Source: Paenibacillus amylolyticus (GTDB lineage: Bacteria; Bacillota; Bacilli; Paenibacillales; Paenibacillaceae). From it: 64,000 bases of DNA. The notes beneath the pieces were generated by a model. It was given only the letters and a program-made list of their open reading frames with translations. It did not search any database and was not told where the DNA came from. A program made the translations under genes and the position numbers. Below are positions 37,185 through 46,863 of the stretch, in pieces (position 1 is the stretch's first letter; the number at the start of each line of letters is the position of its first letter). The DNA is taken from NCBI RefSeq assembly GCF_003719335.1, contig NZ_RIAS01000016.1:1-64000 (forward strand), read 5' to 3'.

Positions 37185-39023
37185 ATGATTGAACCAAATC
37201 TCCCTTTAACAAAAGAGCTGCTGTTTAAACAGGTAGAAAAAAAACAACACCAAGTTGAAAATACATCTCATATTGAATTATTGCCATATTTTGCATTGAA
37301 TTTTTTGTCTTCATCTTTAGAGACTGAGAACAGCCTGGATAGGGCTTCTTTGAAACTTTTAGGCATGATTTCCTCGCTGCGTCTTGAGATTGAAGATCCT
37401 ATCAGCCCGTATAAAGGTGGATTTCTGGTATGCTATTTAGAAAAATTTAGGATTGAAGATATTCCAGATTCTTATCTCTCTGTATTGGCAGAATTAATCT
37501 TTGAGCCAATTCATCTTGAATTAAAAGCAAGAATCGCCGATTTCTTAAGGGTAAAAAGATACAATCCTAAAGAAAGTTTCAAGTTTGCTGAAATTTCAGT
37601 TCGAGCTTATGTGGATTTATTTGAACATTTTAAAGATACAAATAACAATTGGTTGTTAAGTATAAGACAGATAAGCAGAGCAACACAAATAGCAATTGAA
37701 TTGGGAAGAAACTCCAAGATAACTGTATTCTTAGTTCATAGAATTGAAGATGAAATATATAAAATAAAAATAGAGGATCAGGAGAGATACACTGAAAGAT
37801 TGATGCGTTTATTACTTCAGTTAAGAAGTAATGAGAAGGCAGAAGAATTTGCTATTATCGCTGAAAAAATAGCAAGTACAGCGGAATTAAATTCAAATTG
37901 GTCAGCAGCAAAAGTATACTGGAAATTAGGTGCAGATTGGTATCAAACTATAAATAACGCTGAAAAGGCTTTGGAATTCAAATTATTTGTTGCAGAGACA
38001 TATTATAAGCATGCAAAAGAAGCAATTGCACAGAAAGATAGGATTCCTCGGTATATGATGGCTGCAGGCTATATTCAAAGTGCTATAGAAGTATTAAAGA
38101 ACATTCCAGGGGCAAAACAAAGACTGATTGAATTGCAGATTAAATTAATGGAATATCAAAAATTATCTGTTGCGGAGCTTGTACCTATTTCAGTACCTTT
38201 TGATCCTAGTAGGTATCAAACAGAAGTAAAAGAGACGTTCGAAAACAAATCGCTTGATGAGGCAATTCAATACCTAATCTCTTTCCCTATTCCAAGAAAA
38301 AAGGAGTTAATTAGTGTAGTTAAAGAAGAGATGAATCACTTTCTTAAGACTCTGTCTTCAAATTCTTATATTAATTCTGACGGAAAGATTATTGCAAATG
38401 ACAAGAACAAAAAAAATATTTTAGGGCAAACTGATGGAGAAGATGTAACTCAAGCATATTATTACGCAAAAGCTAATAGACAGCTGCTAATTACAGGGAC
38501 TATAGAGCCGGCAAGGCGGCAAATACTATGCAATCATCCTATACTAATGAGTGACTTACTTTTCATAGTCGAAGATAACCCTTTTATTGAACAGGCTAGA
38601 GTTTTCGCGTATTTAAAGGGACTGCATGCGGGATTTCATGGTGATTTCATTACGAGTATCCATCTATTAATTCCCCAGTTTGAGCACTCTTTACGATTAT
38701 TATTAGAACACAATGATATCTTAGCAACAAGCTTTAAACCAGGAGGGATACAAGAAGAAAAAAACCTAAACAGTATCCTTTCTATAGGAGAACTTAATAA
38801 TATTCTTGGAGAAGATATAGTGTTTGATCTACAAGGTTTATTTATTGAACGTACTGGTTCTAACCTTAGGAATAGAATTGCTCATGGGTTGATGAAGGAT
38901 AATGAGTTCTTTCAATCTGATGTAATCTATGCTTGGTGGATTATTTTAAAAGTATGCTTCTTGATTAAATTGAATTTTATTCAAAGCTATAATGAAAATA
39001 ATTTAAATAGTGAAGAACATTAG
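37185..39023 (+). CDS. DUF4209-like protein with HEPN-type RNxxxH motif
   Basis: About 612 aa, all-alpha, no membrane segments. The C-terminal domain (about residues 460-600) holds GSNLRNRIAHGLM: the RNxxxH arrangement of HEPN ribonuclease sites. The overall layout fits the DUF4209 family. The first about 350 residues look like helical repeats (NAEKALEFKLFVAETYY). The start at 37185 is used because GAGGTG precedes it; an in-frame ATG at 37173 lies on that site. No antitoxin gene is adjacent. A nucleic-acid-degrading defence role is inferred from the motif and the neighbourhood. Confidence 0.65.
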   Translation: MIEPNLPLTKELLFKQVEKKQHQVENTSHIELLPYFALNFLSSSLETENSLDRASLKLLGMISSLRLEIEDPISPYKGGFLVCYLEKFRIEDIPDSYLSVLAELIFEPIHLELKARIADFLRVKRYNPKESFKFAEISVRAYVDLFEHFKDTNNNWLLSIRQISRATQIAIELGRNSKITVFLVHRIEDEIYKIKIEDQERYTERLMRLLLQLRSNEKAEEFAIIAEKIASTAELNSNWSAAKVYWKLGADWYQTINNAEKALEFKLFVAETYYKHAKEAIAQKDRIPRYMMAAGYIQSAIEVLKNIPGAKQRLIELQIKLMEYQKLSVAELVPISVPFDPSRYQTEVKETFENKSLDEAIQYLISFPIPRKKELISVVKEEMNHFLKTLSSNSYINSDGKIIANDKNKKNILGQTDGEDVTQAYYYAKANRQLLITGTIEPARRQILCNHPILMSDLLFIVEDNPFIEQARVFAYLKGLHAGFHGDFITSIHLLIPQFEHSLRLLLEHNDILATSFKPGGIQEEKNLNSILSIGELNNILGEDIVFDLQGLFIERTGSNLRNRIAHGLMKDNEFFQSDVIYAWWIILKVCFLIKLNFIQSYNENNLNSEEH

Positions 39024-39257
39024 CATATAATTAATTAATTTTTATATTTGAAAGTCTTCAACTAACGAAAGTACTTTAGCACAAGAACTACTATTCGAGG
39101 TTGTTGATTTATAATCACTGCAACTTTTGTATGAATTACTAAAAGTATCAAGCTATCCCAAGCCAAGGGCACGCAAAGAATTGATTACCGTTTTGAATAA
39201 AAACAAGCTCTTAATACCGCTTATACCTACTTCTAAATAAGAGTTTTCCCCGTTATT

Positions 39258-39340
39258 TATTAAACTAACGGGCAGATTAGTTTAAATAAAGACACCAAAC
39301 TCTTGGCCTTGTTTAGGCTAAGAGTTTGGTGTCTTTATTT
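39258..39340. repeat. Palindromic repeat plus 25-bp hairpin
   Basis: TTAAACTAACGGGCAGATTAGTTTAA (39258-39286) is a palindrome-family copy. It runs into a hairpin with 25-bp arms (39284-39308 and 39316-39340: AAATAAAGACACCAAACTC and its complement, one mismatch). The hairpin probably works as a bidirectional terminator between the 612-aa gene and the minus-strand STAND gene. The remaining 39024-39701 shows no gene. Confidence 0.65.
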
Positions 39341-39701
39341 ACTGATTAGAGTTTGCGTTTAATTTTTCAGATTCTAAAAATTAATTCGGATGCAATAAGC
39401 TCCAAAATCAATCGTCCCTCTTCATGTAAGCTTCCACACCGCCGCCGGGAAGACTATAGGTATATTAGCGTAGAAGAATCTTAGAATTACGCATAATAAT
39501 GCAACGTGCAGCTTTTGTTCGTAAATTCGTCCATTTAAGGCAAGTGTGTTTTGGATGGGGTTAACTCTTGGATCATTCTCTTTAGCAGACTTCCTTTACT
39601 GAGTGATTGCAGATATCCCTGTACTCAATATTCATCATATATTTCACAATCGTTTTAATCGCGAGTTGTGTAGAACTGTGAGGGCTCTTCGAGCCGAAAA
39701 C

Positions 39702-42700
39702 TTAACGAAAGATCTCATCCATACGGTAGGTTAATCTACGTGCGCTAGGCCAACCCACTTTGACAAAGATATCAAGTAGTTCTAGGAGGATATTACGACA
39801 ATCTTTGTTGTCCCTGAATATCCATCTGTATTCTGCTAAGTAACGCTCCACGAGTTCAACAACCAAATCAGCAGCCATTGACTCGAACTGATATCCACCG
39901 TCTTGGCCAGCGATTACAGTGCGCCCAATTCGAATGAACACTCCAATCGGATCAACAGGCACTAGATTGCTCATTGTCTCCAGTAGATGGTGGGTGACTG
40001 TGGCAATAGGAAAATCCGCCAAGACGTCAAGTACTTTTTCAGCTTCTGTATAAAAAGTTCTCTGGCTATCGGCACTAAGCAGTATCTTGTCTGAAACATC
40101 CTCAATCCGTTTGGTACTATGAGCTCCTGAGGAAAAGTAGATTTCCATGCATACTGTATCAACAATTTGTGCTATTCCACTGGCTTGTTGCTCTTGCTCA
40201 CTCAGCCACTTACCTTGTTCTTTAGCTAGTCTCTCAAGAGAGCGCCATTGTTCCTTGGCCACTTCGACTACCTGCAGCAAAGCAGCCCATGCTCTCATCC
40301 GAACAGAAACATCGTCACCCTGCTTGGTGGTCTCCACTAATCCAATATTCAAAATATCTCGTAACCCTACTACAAAGTGTTGACATTCGTTCGAATGTGT
40401 TAAAGGATTCCTGACGATGAATTGAATCATCTCCATTGCAATCGTATGAGATTTATATAAGAACAGACCTTTGAAGATATCCAGGCATGCCTCACGGAGA
40501 CGTGTTCCTGGTGTTGTCCTTTCATAAATATGCCGAGTCAGCTTAATAATCCTATCGGGATATCTACTTGCCAAACGAGAGAGTACATTTACAAGTCCGT
40601 GTAGCACCCCACGACTCGTTTCCTCCTCGGTTATACGGTCAATAAAATTCCACATTACTGGGTTAGCTGTCTTATAGAGTCTATGCAATCGAACCACTAC
40701 TTGAAAGCGTACAGAAGGTACAGGATCATTAACCAGTCTCTCCAGAACGGTAAGAAAAATGGGATTTATAGCTGAAGGAAAACGAGCTAGTTCGATTAGC
40801 CCTATCGCAGCATCAATGCGAGCAGCTGGCTTGCCCCAGCTTGGAGTTTCATCAAATTGCTTATCATACTCAGGGTTACTCTCCGGCTCTTGATGTTGTG
40901 ATGCCTCTAGCAAAACAGATAGGAGGAACGCTCCAGGATCGTTATCGCAAGTAATTTCCGCACATAAAGTAGCGCATGCGCATGCCTCCGCTAAATATCC
41001 CCAGGCATAATCGATCTGCTTCGGGTGGGCACCACCAGCTTCAGCAGTCAAGAGGGCATAATGAAGCATACTTAAATCGGGCAATAGATCTTTGATAGCT
41101 ACAAGGGACGGTTGAGTTTTTTGATACTTCTTGATGAACAATGCAACGGGTTGCTCAAGCTTCTGTAAGCTACTGTTTGCTAAGTTATCAACGGGAACGC
41201 CTTCGTCGGCTAAATATTCTCTTTCGCTATATTCTGTTATTTCAAAAGCACCTAATGAAAAGGGGGGGACGTTGTCAGGTGGACCCCCAGATGCATTCAA
41301 TTCACAAATACGCTGTTGTGCTTCTGGTGTACATACCTTATGTGACGGCAGGCACCCCAATAAGCGGTCTCGCACCTCCTGAGCTCGCTCTTCAAGCTTA
41401 GTTCCAACTATCGTCGGAATCGATAGAATCGCATGTTCAACTTTTTCTTTTTCTTTAAATGAAAGGTAACTGTATATTTCCCGTATGAAATCGCCAGCTA
41501 AATGACTTGTATCAATGCAATTCAAAATCGGTAGAGACCAACATAAGGATCGAATCTCTTGTCCAAGATATGTAGGAGCATCTGTTCCGCAAATGAGCAA
41601 ACGTCGCCACAATGCAGCCATACGATTATGTGTAGCAATTATGTTCAAAAGTTGATGACGCAATTGGGTCTGACCCTGATCCATACCAAGATTAGTGAAA
41701 TAAGTTTGGAAAACATCTAGCATTTCCAGAGGACCATCATGGCGAAGGTGGTTATCAGCATTCCAAATTGAACTGTAATCCGTACAAATAACTGATTCCA
41801 TGTCATTAACAAAAAAAGTTTTTTCGTTGAAGTTTTCTGGTTGACTCGTATGTTTGTTTATGACGTAGTGCTCTATGACAGAAATTAGAGCTTCTATTGC
41901 TTCAAATGGGGCCTGATTAATGAAATCCTCAAACAGCTCTCCTAGTTGATATAAACCATGGTTGTAATCTTGCCGACGATTAGATATCAACGAGAGAATT
42001 TTACTGCCGCCAATTGGGGTCGGATCTTCACTTTTTTCTTCATAGCCAAATGCAGCAATGTATAGGTCTCGAATAAAAGATGGATCGTAAATCATAACAT
42101 TCCTAGCTTCGCTAGCCAGGCATTGTAATTCTCGATAACCGTGCTTAACTAAATGATCTTTCTGAAGAGCACGCCTCAACAAAACGTGCGACGCATCACA
42201 GTTACTTCCATAAGTCTGACTTACGCATCGAATTGCATCTGTGATTATCCATTCATTCCTTTGATTCTGTGACCACGCAAACTCCAAGAGATTCCTCGAG
42301 GCAACTCCGATACTTAAATTCTGTTCTACGGTTAAACCGTTTTTATGATCACATAACTGAGTCAGAAGCATCCGGACGATATAGGCTAATGTACTAGATA
42401 AATGTTGGCTCAAAACCTCAACCAGTTCAGCCCAGGGTCCCGCAGTGTGACCAACCAACCTATGGAACCTACATGAAGGTTCCATTGCAATCAATGCACC
42501 AATTACGTGTTGAATAACCTTTTCTGCATTGGTCGTCTGCCTTGTTTCCTCGATGCCATGGAGAATCGGTATAAAATCGGAAAATTCTGTACTAATTTCA
42601 GCAACAATAGCAGGTCCGATCAATTTGCCGACTTCTGGGATACTATTATTCTCCATAACTTGTAGCACTATATTCCAAAAAAATGAACGGGAATCATCTA

Positions 42701-44678
42701 AATACCAGATATGCTGAAAATGCATGTCCAGGCTCGGGCGAATAACCATTACCAGTTCAGGATCATCAGCTAACAGTTGTGTCAATTGAACTTCGTTTCG
42801 GAGTATTAACCGCTCTATTGCATAGTCTAACAACACGTGGTGTGCAAACATAAGATTCGTGACATCGGGTCGTTTTGTAGGTGAAGGTTGCCATTCAACT
42901 AGCACATTCTCGCTGAGAATCTGATCAAGAGCTCGGCCGGTTCCCGGTTTAGCAACTTTAATACGTGGGGCTCGAAAAGTCCTACTTTCCACCATTTGAG
43001 AAACAGCCCTCCGAAGCACATCTTCTCGCGCATCTCGCAGACCATCATTGGGTTGAACTATTCGTTCCTCCCAGTATCGATCGAGCAATTCAAGTTGAGT
43101 TCTTATCGGCGTAAGTTCCAAAACAGAGACACCCTCGCCGAGAAGTTCAGTTATGAGACGCAGGTTAAACGGGTTTCGAAGTAATTGTTGTAGTTTGGTA
43201 TTGTCGGAATCGACAATGGCTCTTAGTTCATAAGACCTTGCAGCAACTTCTAACAGTTCTTCCTTTGAAAATTCAGGGATTTTTACGTGGCAGACTCCTG
43301 TAAATTCAGGATCCCTATATTTCTCAAGAGGAGGCTTTCCATAAAATATATTGCGAAGTTCCCGATTGTGCCGGAGATCGAACTTTCTTATCGATGCAAC
43401 TACCCTCCAACGTCCCTTAGCTCTTACAATCCGGGCTAACAAAGAAGATAACATTTGTGCAGTACGATCGGATCTAGCCGCATCTAGAGCATCAATAATC
43501 AGAAAGGCTGGTGAGTTACCTTTCCATTTTTCGAGGCTCTCATTAAGATCGTGTTGGAGCCCTAGCTGCTCTCTAAGTTGGGATAGTGTTTCGGCATCTA
43601 TCCGATCTACGGCTATGTATACTGTGTCTCTTCCTTCTTCTAGAAGGGTAGAAACAAGATGGTGTAGCACTCCTGATTTTCCAGAACCCGGTTCTCCAAC
43701 TAGAACAAAAGAGCGATCCTCAACTTGATGTCTTAACTCTTGAGCGCATTGTCGTATAATCTTTATCTCAGACTGTCCCACACGAAGTTTGGACAATTCG
43801 TTTAGATCCGATTTCATTACTCTAGTCAGTTTAGTAAGACTTTCGATGTCAGTATTGTTATTCCCGACAATTGCTGTGTTCAATACATGATTTCGAAGCA
43901 TTGTCATTGTAGCAATATACACTTGTGCGTTTCGATCTCTCGGTTTTGAAATGGAAATATGATCTTCATCCAGTGGAACAGGCCTTAAACCCACCCCAGG
44001 ATGTGCCGAAGTTGGATCAACTGTAAGGACACCCTTGATGCGGCGTGACTCAAAGTATGTATGTGTTTGAATACCTACTGATGCATGATCACGATACCAT
44101 TCAAATAAATCTCGTAGGTGGGCTCCATGTGCTCGCAAATCTTCGATTGCCAGTGTAGGAAAGGCAACTCGTAAGCCAGCTAAGAGAGTAGCGACGTCCG
44201 CTCCGTTATGAGGAGTTGCAAGGAATAAAATAGCTCTGGTATTAAAGAAAACTGATCTCTCCATAGAACCTTCGGAAGCGTCCTTGGACATTCTAAGAAT
44301 CTGTTTAACAAGGAGCCCCCCTAAACTATGACAGATGAACATGATGGGGCGCTGCCCAATGCTATGTTGTACAAATAGATCCAGGACTTGTCGTGCCCGG
44401 TCCGGAAGGGACATAGCATATCCCAAATCACGATTACTTTTAGAAATCCAATTAATAATTCTTAACCATTTTGAAGGGGATGCCGCATAACCGAGAGACC
44501 AGACACCAACATCTGTAATCTCCTCACCGATCCAGTCGGGCCAAAAGGTTTCAGGAGTATTATCTTGCTGCCATGTTCCGTATGCATCTCCCCCCAGGCC
44601 ATGGATAAAGATTACGTCTGCCTTACGGGTAAGGTTTTCACAATTATGTATTGGGTGTAAGCGGGTCAGACTAAACAC
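39702..44678 (-). CDS. Alpha/beta-hydrolase-STAND NTPase (Avs-like)
   Basis: 1658 aa, three parts. Residues about 15-270 form a PGAP1/DUF676-like serine hydrolase: VIFIHGLGGDAYGTW oxyanion region and nucleophile motif CHSLGG near 117. A STAND-type P-loop NTPase follows: Walker A VGEPGSGKSG near 324, Walker B FLIIDALDAAR near 386. The remaining about 1100 residues are alpha-helical repeats, e.g. DPVPSVRFQVVVRLHRLY near 1310 (HEAT-like). This effector-NTPase-sensor order is that of bacterial STAND immune proteins; activation would switch on a lipase or esterase. GTG 44678 is used as start, but GGGAG abuts it, so CTG 44669 is possible. Single gene. Confidence 0.75.
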   Translation of the reverse strand: MFSLTRLHPIHNCENLTRKADVIFIHGLGGDAYGTWQQDNTPETFWPDWIGEEITDVGVWSLGYAASPSKWLRIINWISKSNRDLGYAMSLPDRARQVLDLFVQHSIGQRPIMFICHSLGGLLVKQILRMSKDASEGSMERSVFFNTRAILFLATPHNGADVATLLAGLRVAFPTLAIEDLRAHGAHLRDLFEWYRDHASVGIQTHTYFESRRIKGVLTVDPTSAHPGVGLRPVPLDEDHISISKPRDRNAQVYIATMTMLRNHVLNTAIVGNNNTDIESLTKLTRVMKSDLNELSKLRVGQSEIKIIRQCAQELRHQVEDRSFVLVGEPGSGKSGVLHHLVSTLLEEGRDTVYIAVDRIDAETLSQLREQLGLQHDLNESLEKWKGNSPAFLIIDALDAARSDRTAQMLSSLLARIVRAKGRWRVVASIRKFDLRHNRELRNIFYGKPPLEKYRDPEFTGVCHVKIPEFSKEELLEVAARSYELRAIVDSDNTKLQQLLRNPFNLRLITELLGEGVSVLELTPIRTQLELLDRYWEERIVQPNDGLRDAREDVLRRAVSQMVESRTFRAPRIKVAKPGTGRALDQILSENVLVEWQPSPTKRPDVTNLMFAHHVLLDYAIERLILRNEVQLTQLLADDPELVMVIRPSLDMHFQHIWYLDDSRSFFWNIVLQVMENNSIPEVGKLIGPAIVAEISTEFSDFIPILHGIEETRQTTNAEKVIQHVIGALIAMEPSCRFHRLVGHTAGPWAELVEVLSQHLSSTLAYIVRMLLTQLCDHKNGLTVEQNLSIGVASRNLLEFAWSQNQRNEWIITDAIRCVSQTYGSNCDASHVLLRRALQKDHLVKHGYRELQCLASEARNVMIYDPSFIRDLYIAAFGYEEKSEDPTPIGGSKILSLISNRRQDYNHGLYQLGELFEDFINQAPFEAIEALISVIEHYVINKHTSQPENFNEKTFFVNDMESVICTDYSSIWNADNHLRHDGPLEMLDVFQTYFTNLGMDQGQTQLRHQLLNIIATHNRMAALWRRLLICGTDAPTYLGQEIRSLCWSLPILNCIDTSHLAGDFIREIYSYLSFKEKEKVEHAILSIPTIVGTKLEERAQEVRDRLLGCLPSHKVCTPEAQQRICELNASGGPPDNVPPFSLGAFEITEYSEREYLADEGVPVDNLANSSLQKLEQPVALFIKKYQKTQPSLVAIKDLLPDLSMLHYALLTAEAGGAHPKQIDYAWGYLAEACACATLCAEITCDNDPGAFLLSVLLEASQHQEPESNPEYDKQFDETPSWGKPAARIDAAIGLIELARFPSAINPIFLTVLERLVNDPVPSVRFQVVVRLHRLYKTANPVMWNFIDRITEEETSRGVLHGLVNVLSRLASRYPDRIIKLTRHIYERTTPGTRLREACLDIFKGLFLYKSHTIAMEMIQFIVRNPLTHSNECQHFVVGLRDILNIGLVETTKQGDDVSVRMRAWAALLQVVEVAKEQWRSLERLAKEQGKWLSEQEQQASGIAQIVDTVCMEIYFSSGAHSTKRIEDVSDKILLSADSQRTFYTEAEKVLDVLADFPIATVTHHLLETMSNLVPVDPIGVFIRIGRTVIAGQDGGYQFESMAADLVVELVERYLAEYRWIFRDNKDCRNILLELLDIFVKVGWPSARRLTYRMDEIFR

Positions 44679-44884
44679 CTCCCAGTAGAGTATCCTTCAC
44701 AAACCAATAGCTGTTATATTCCCAAAATTCGACGTTAGAATCTATTTTCCTCTACAGTAGGACTAATCTCAAATTAAATTAAATTAATTTGCTTAAATTA
44801 CACACTTACACATACTTGAAAGCATAATCGTTTAAAAAGTCGATCAAGTATCGTATCTAACAAAACAAGTAGAGGTAGAAGTAA

Positions 44885-44989
44885 ATGCCTGCGGCAATGC
44901 TGTTCAGAAGAAGCAAGAAAGATGATAAAAAGAAAGTACTATACATCCTCTTTGTTTTGTTAGTAGTAGAAATGGTAAAGAAACTCTAA
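44885..44989 (+). CDS. 34-aa single-pass membrane peptide
   Basis: ATG 44885 preceded by AGAGGTAGAAG. The 34-codon product has a strongly basic N-terminus (RRSKKDDKKK) and a hydrophobic C-terminal segment (VLYILFVLLVVEMV), like a small membrane toxin or a membrane-anchored regulator. It lies between the divergent STAND and PIN genes. No family is recognised. The ribosome binding site and the amphipathic layout support it, but it could be chance. Confidence 0.4.
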   Translation: MPAAMLFRRSKKDDKKKVLYILFVLLVVEMVKKL

Positions 44990-45082
44990 ACCATTACGCT
45001 AAATACACTCTTATGTTATAATATCGAAAATTATAACCATCGCAGGGTGTTTATTTGGGTCACAATGGGGGAGTTGAGAAGT

Positions 45083-46162
45083 ATGAAAACCTATTTTTAT
45101 GCACTAATGAAGGAGACTCAAGGAAAGGATGAGTATCTACAAAAAAATGGATTTTTTTCAGGGGAGGAAAAGGATTTTGAGGAATTCAGTACTCCTGATA
45201 AGCCACAAGGTTATGAGAATCTAGAATATAAAATGGTTTATTTAGAAATTGAAAGAATAACTGAAATTAACTATCTGCTTTTAGATACAAATGTTTGGCT
45301 ATACTTACTCAACAATTACTATAATGATAATGGAAAACTACTCAATGCTTTACTCAAACTATGTGTAAATAAGAAAGTACAGCTTGTACATTCTGATCAA
45401 GTAGAAGAAGAGTTTAAAAGGAATTATGATAATGTCTTTAACAAAGTAATGCAATCCTATGATACAAAAATTGACCAATTTATAGATGTAGTTTCTAAAT
45501 TAGATATGTCGGCATATCACGCAGAACAGTGGTTTAAGAAGGTCAAATCTGCAAAGGATACATATATTTCCGATTCATATGGTGTACGCCTAGAGTTAAT
45601 TTTAAGGGTATTTGAGGAATTTCAATCTTTTCCAATTGAAACCACAGATAAAGTGAAAATTCGAGCAGCTGAACTGGCTTTAAACAAAGAGTCACCTTTC
45701 TTCGGATCAATTGATGCTCCAGAAAAAAAAGAAAAAAAAGCTGATTCTTCTGTAAAGAACAGTATGGGAGATGCAATTATTTTCTTGAGTTATTTAGAGT
45801 TCATCAAAGGTAAAAGATATCAATCTGCGTTTTTTATAAGTGCAAACTCAACAGATTTTTGTGGTGCTGGAACTAATACACTTCATTCCAATCTTAAAGA
45901 ACTCATTATTAATGAAAATATTAATTTAAATTTCGATATTAGTCTTGCAAAATACATTAATCAGATTGATGCGGAGATACTCAAAGTTCAGCCACTTCCA
46001 ATGCTAGCTTTCAAATGCACCTTATGTAACACGACATACAATATTAATGGAAACCAGTTTGTTGCTCGTAGTACATATTCAAATTGGCAGCAAGTCTGGT
46101 GGCATCAATGCCCTCATTGTTTTACAACTTATGAGACTAATGAAGAATTTAATATTGACTAG
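45083..46162 (+). CDS. PIN-domain protein with C-terminal zinc ribbon
   Basis: About 359 aa. YLLLDTNVWLYLLNN (Asp near residue 72), SDQVEEEFKRN and MGDAIIFLSYLEF provide the PIN acidic residues; FISANSTDFCG precedes the fold's end. The C-terminus has a zinc ribbon: CTLC near residue 314 and CPHC about 30 residues later. Start ATG 45083 follows GGGGGAG; the upstream in-frame ATG (45047) is weaker. Same domain plan as the larger protein at 17513-19003 although overall similarity looks low. Probably an RNase of the DUF4935/PIN_8 type. Confidence 0.72.
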   Translation: MKTYFYALMKETQGKDEYLQKNGFFSGEEKDFEEFSTPDKPQGYENLEYKMVYLEIERITEINYLLLDTNVWLYLLNNYYNDNGKLLNALLKLCVNKKVQLVHSDQVEEEFKRNYDNVFNKVMQSYDTKIDQFIDVVSKLDMSAYHAEQWFKKVKSAKDTYISDSYGVRLELILRVFEEFQSFPIETTDKVKIRAAELALNKESPFFGSIDAPEKKEKKADSSVKNSMGDAIIFLSYLEFIKGKRYQSAFFISANSTDFCGAGTNTLHSNLKELIINENINLNFDISLAKYINQIDAEILKVQPLPMLAFKCTLCNTTYNINGNQFVARSTYSNWQQVWWHQCPHCFTTYETNEEFNID

Positions 46163-46176
46163 GTAACAGGTATACG

Positions 46177-46203
46177 GCCGCCTTTCATGAGGCGGTTTTT
46201 TTG
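46177..46203 (+). terminator. Terminator after PIN gene
   Basis: CCGCCT / AGGCGG stem followed by T7. Confidence 0.8.
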
Positions 46204-46446
46204 TATCCAAGGCTGATGAACAAACGAAATCACTTCAACAATCACTGCTAAAACTTTCGTAAGAAAAAGAGAAACACTTTCTCTCGCTGGAAAAGCTCTC
46301 GAACAATTTGAGTCAAGAAACCAAACACTTAGTGTATAATGTTCGTATTGTTATGTGACAACTGACAAAAGGAGAGGTTAAACACAGTTGTTAGGTATTA
46401 AAAAGGCAAAATATCGGACTAAAAATAACTGCTGAGGCCAAGAAAT

Positions 46447-46506
46447 TTTACCGATTGCCGGAATGGACAAAAATTTAGTCCGATTACCGATTAGATGTAT
46501 ATCTAA
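46447..46506 (+). repeat. Partial left-end relic F
   Basis: Only the inner half of the left end remains: TTACCGATTGCCG, a mutated site GGACAAAAATTTAGTCC and the closing TTAGAT-GTAT-ATCTAA. The terminal TGTCGAG and outer sites are gone. The rest of 46204-46863 holds no gene. Confidence 0.65.
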
Positions 46507-46863
46507 AAATTAATCATTTTCCTTTTGCAATAGATGAGTAGGGTAACCTGTTTTGCTTTAATTACGCAACGTGCCTCATCCTAGTATTATTTATGTAGAA
46601 ACGATATGTTCTGTCGATCCTCATGGTATTTATATCGTATCAGACTTTATAGAATTCATCTAACAATTTAATTAGCTGATGCCACTTCAGTATGGCAAAA
46701 TCTATACTTTATCTCTGCGCGTGTGGAGTAGGTCAGCTAAACGTAAATGGTGATTCTCTCTCAGAAGCATGCAATAATATACTAGGTGATATTTACTAAG
46801 TACAAAACTTCCTTTAAACTCTATGATGTATCGTTGTTAATGCAGAAAGGATGAGAGAATAAC

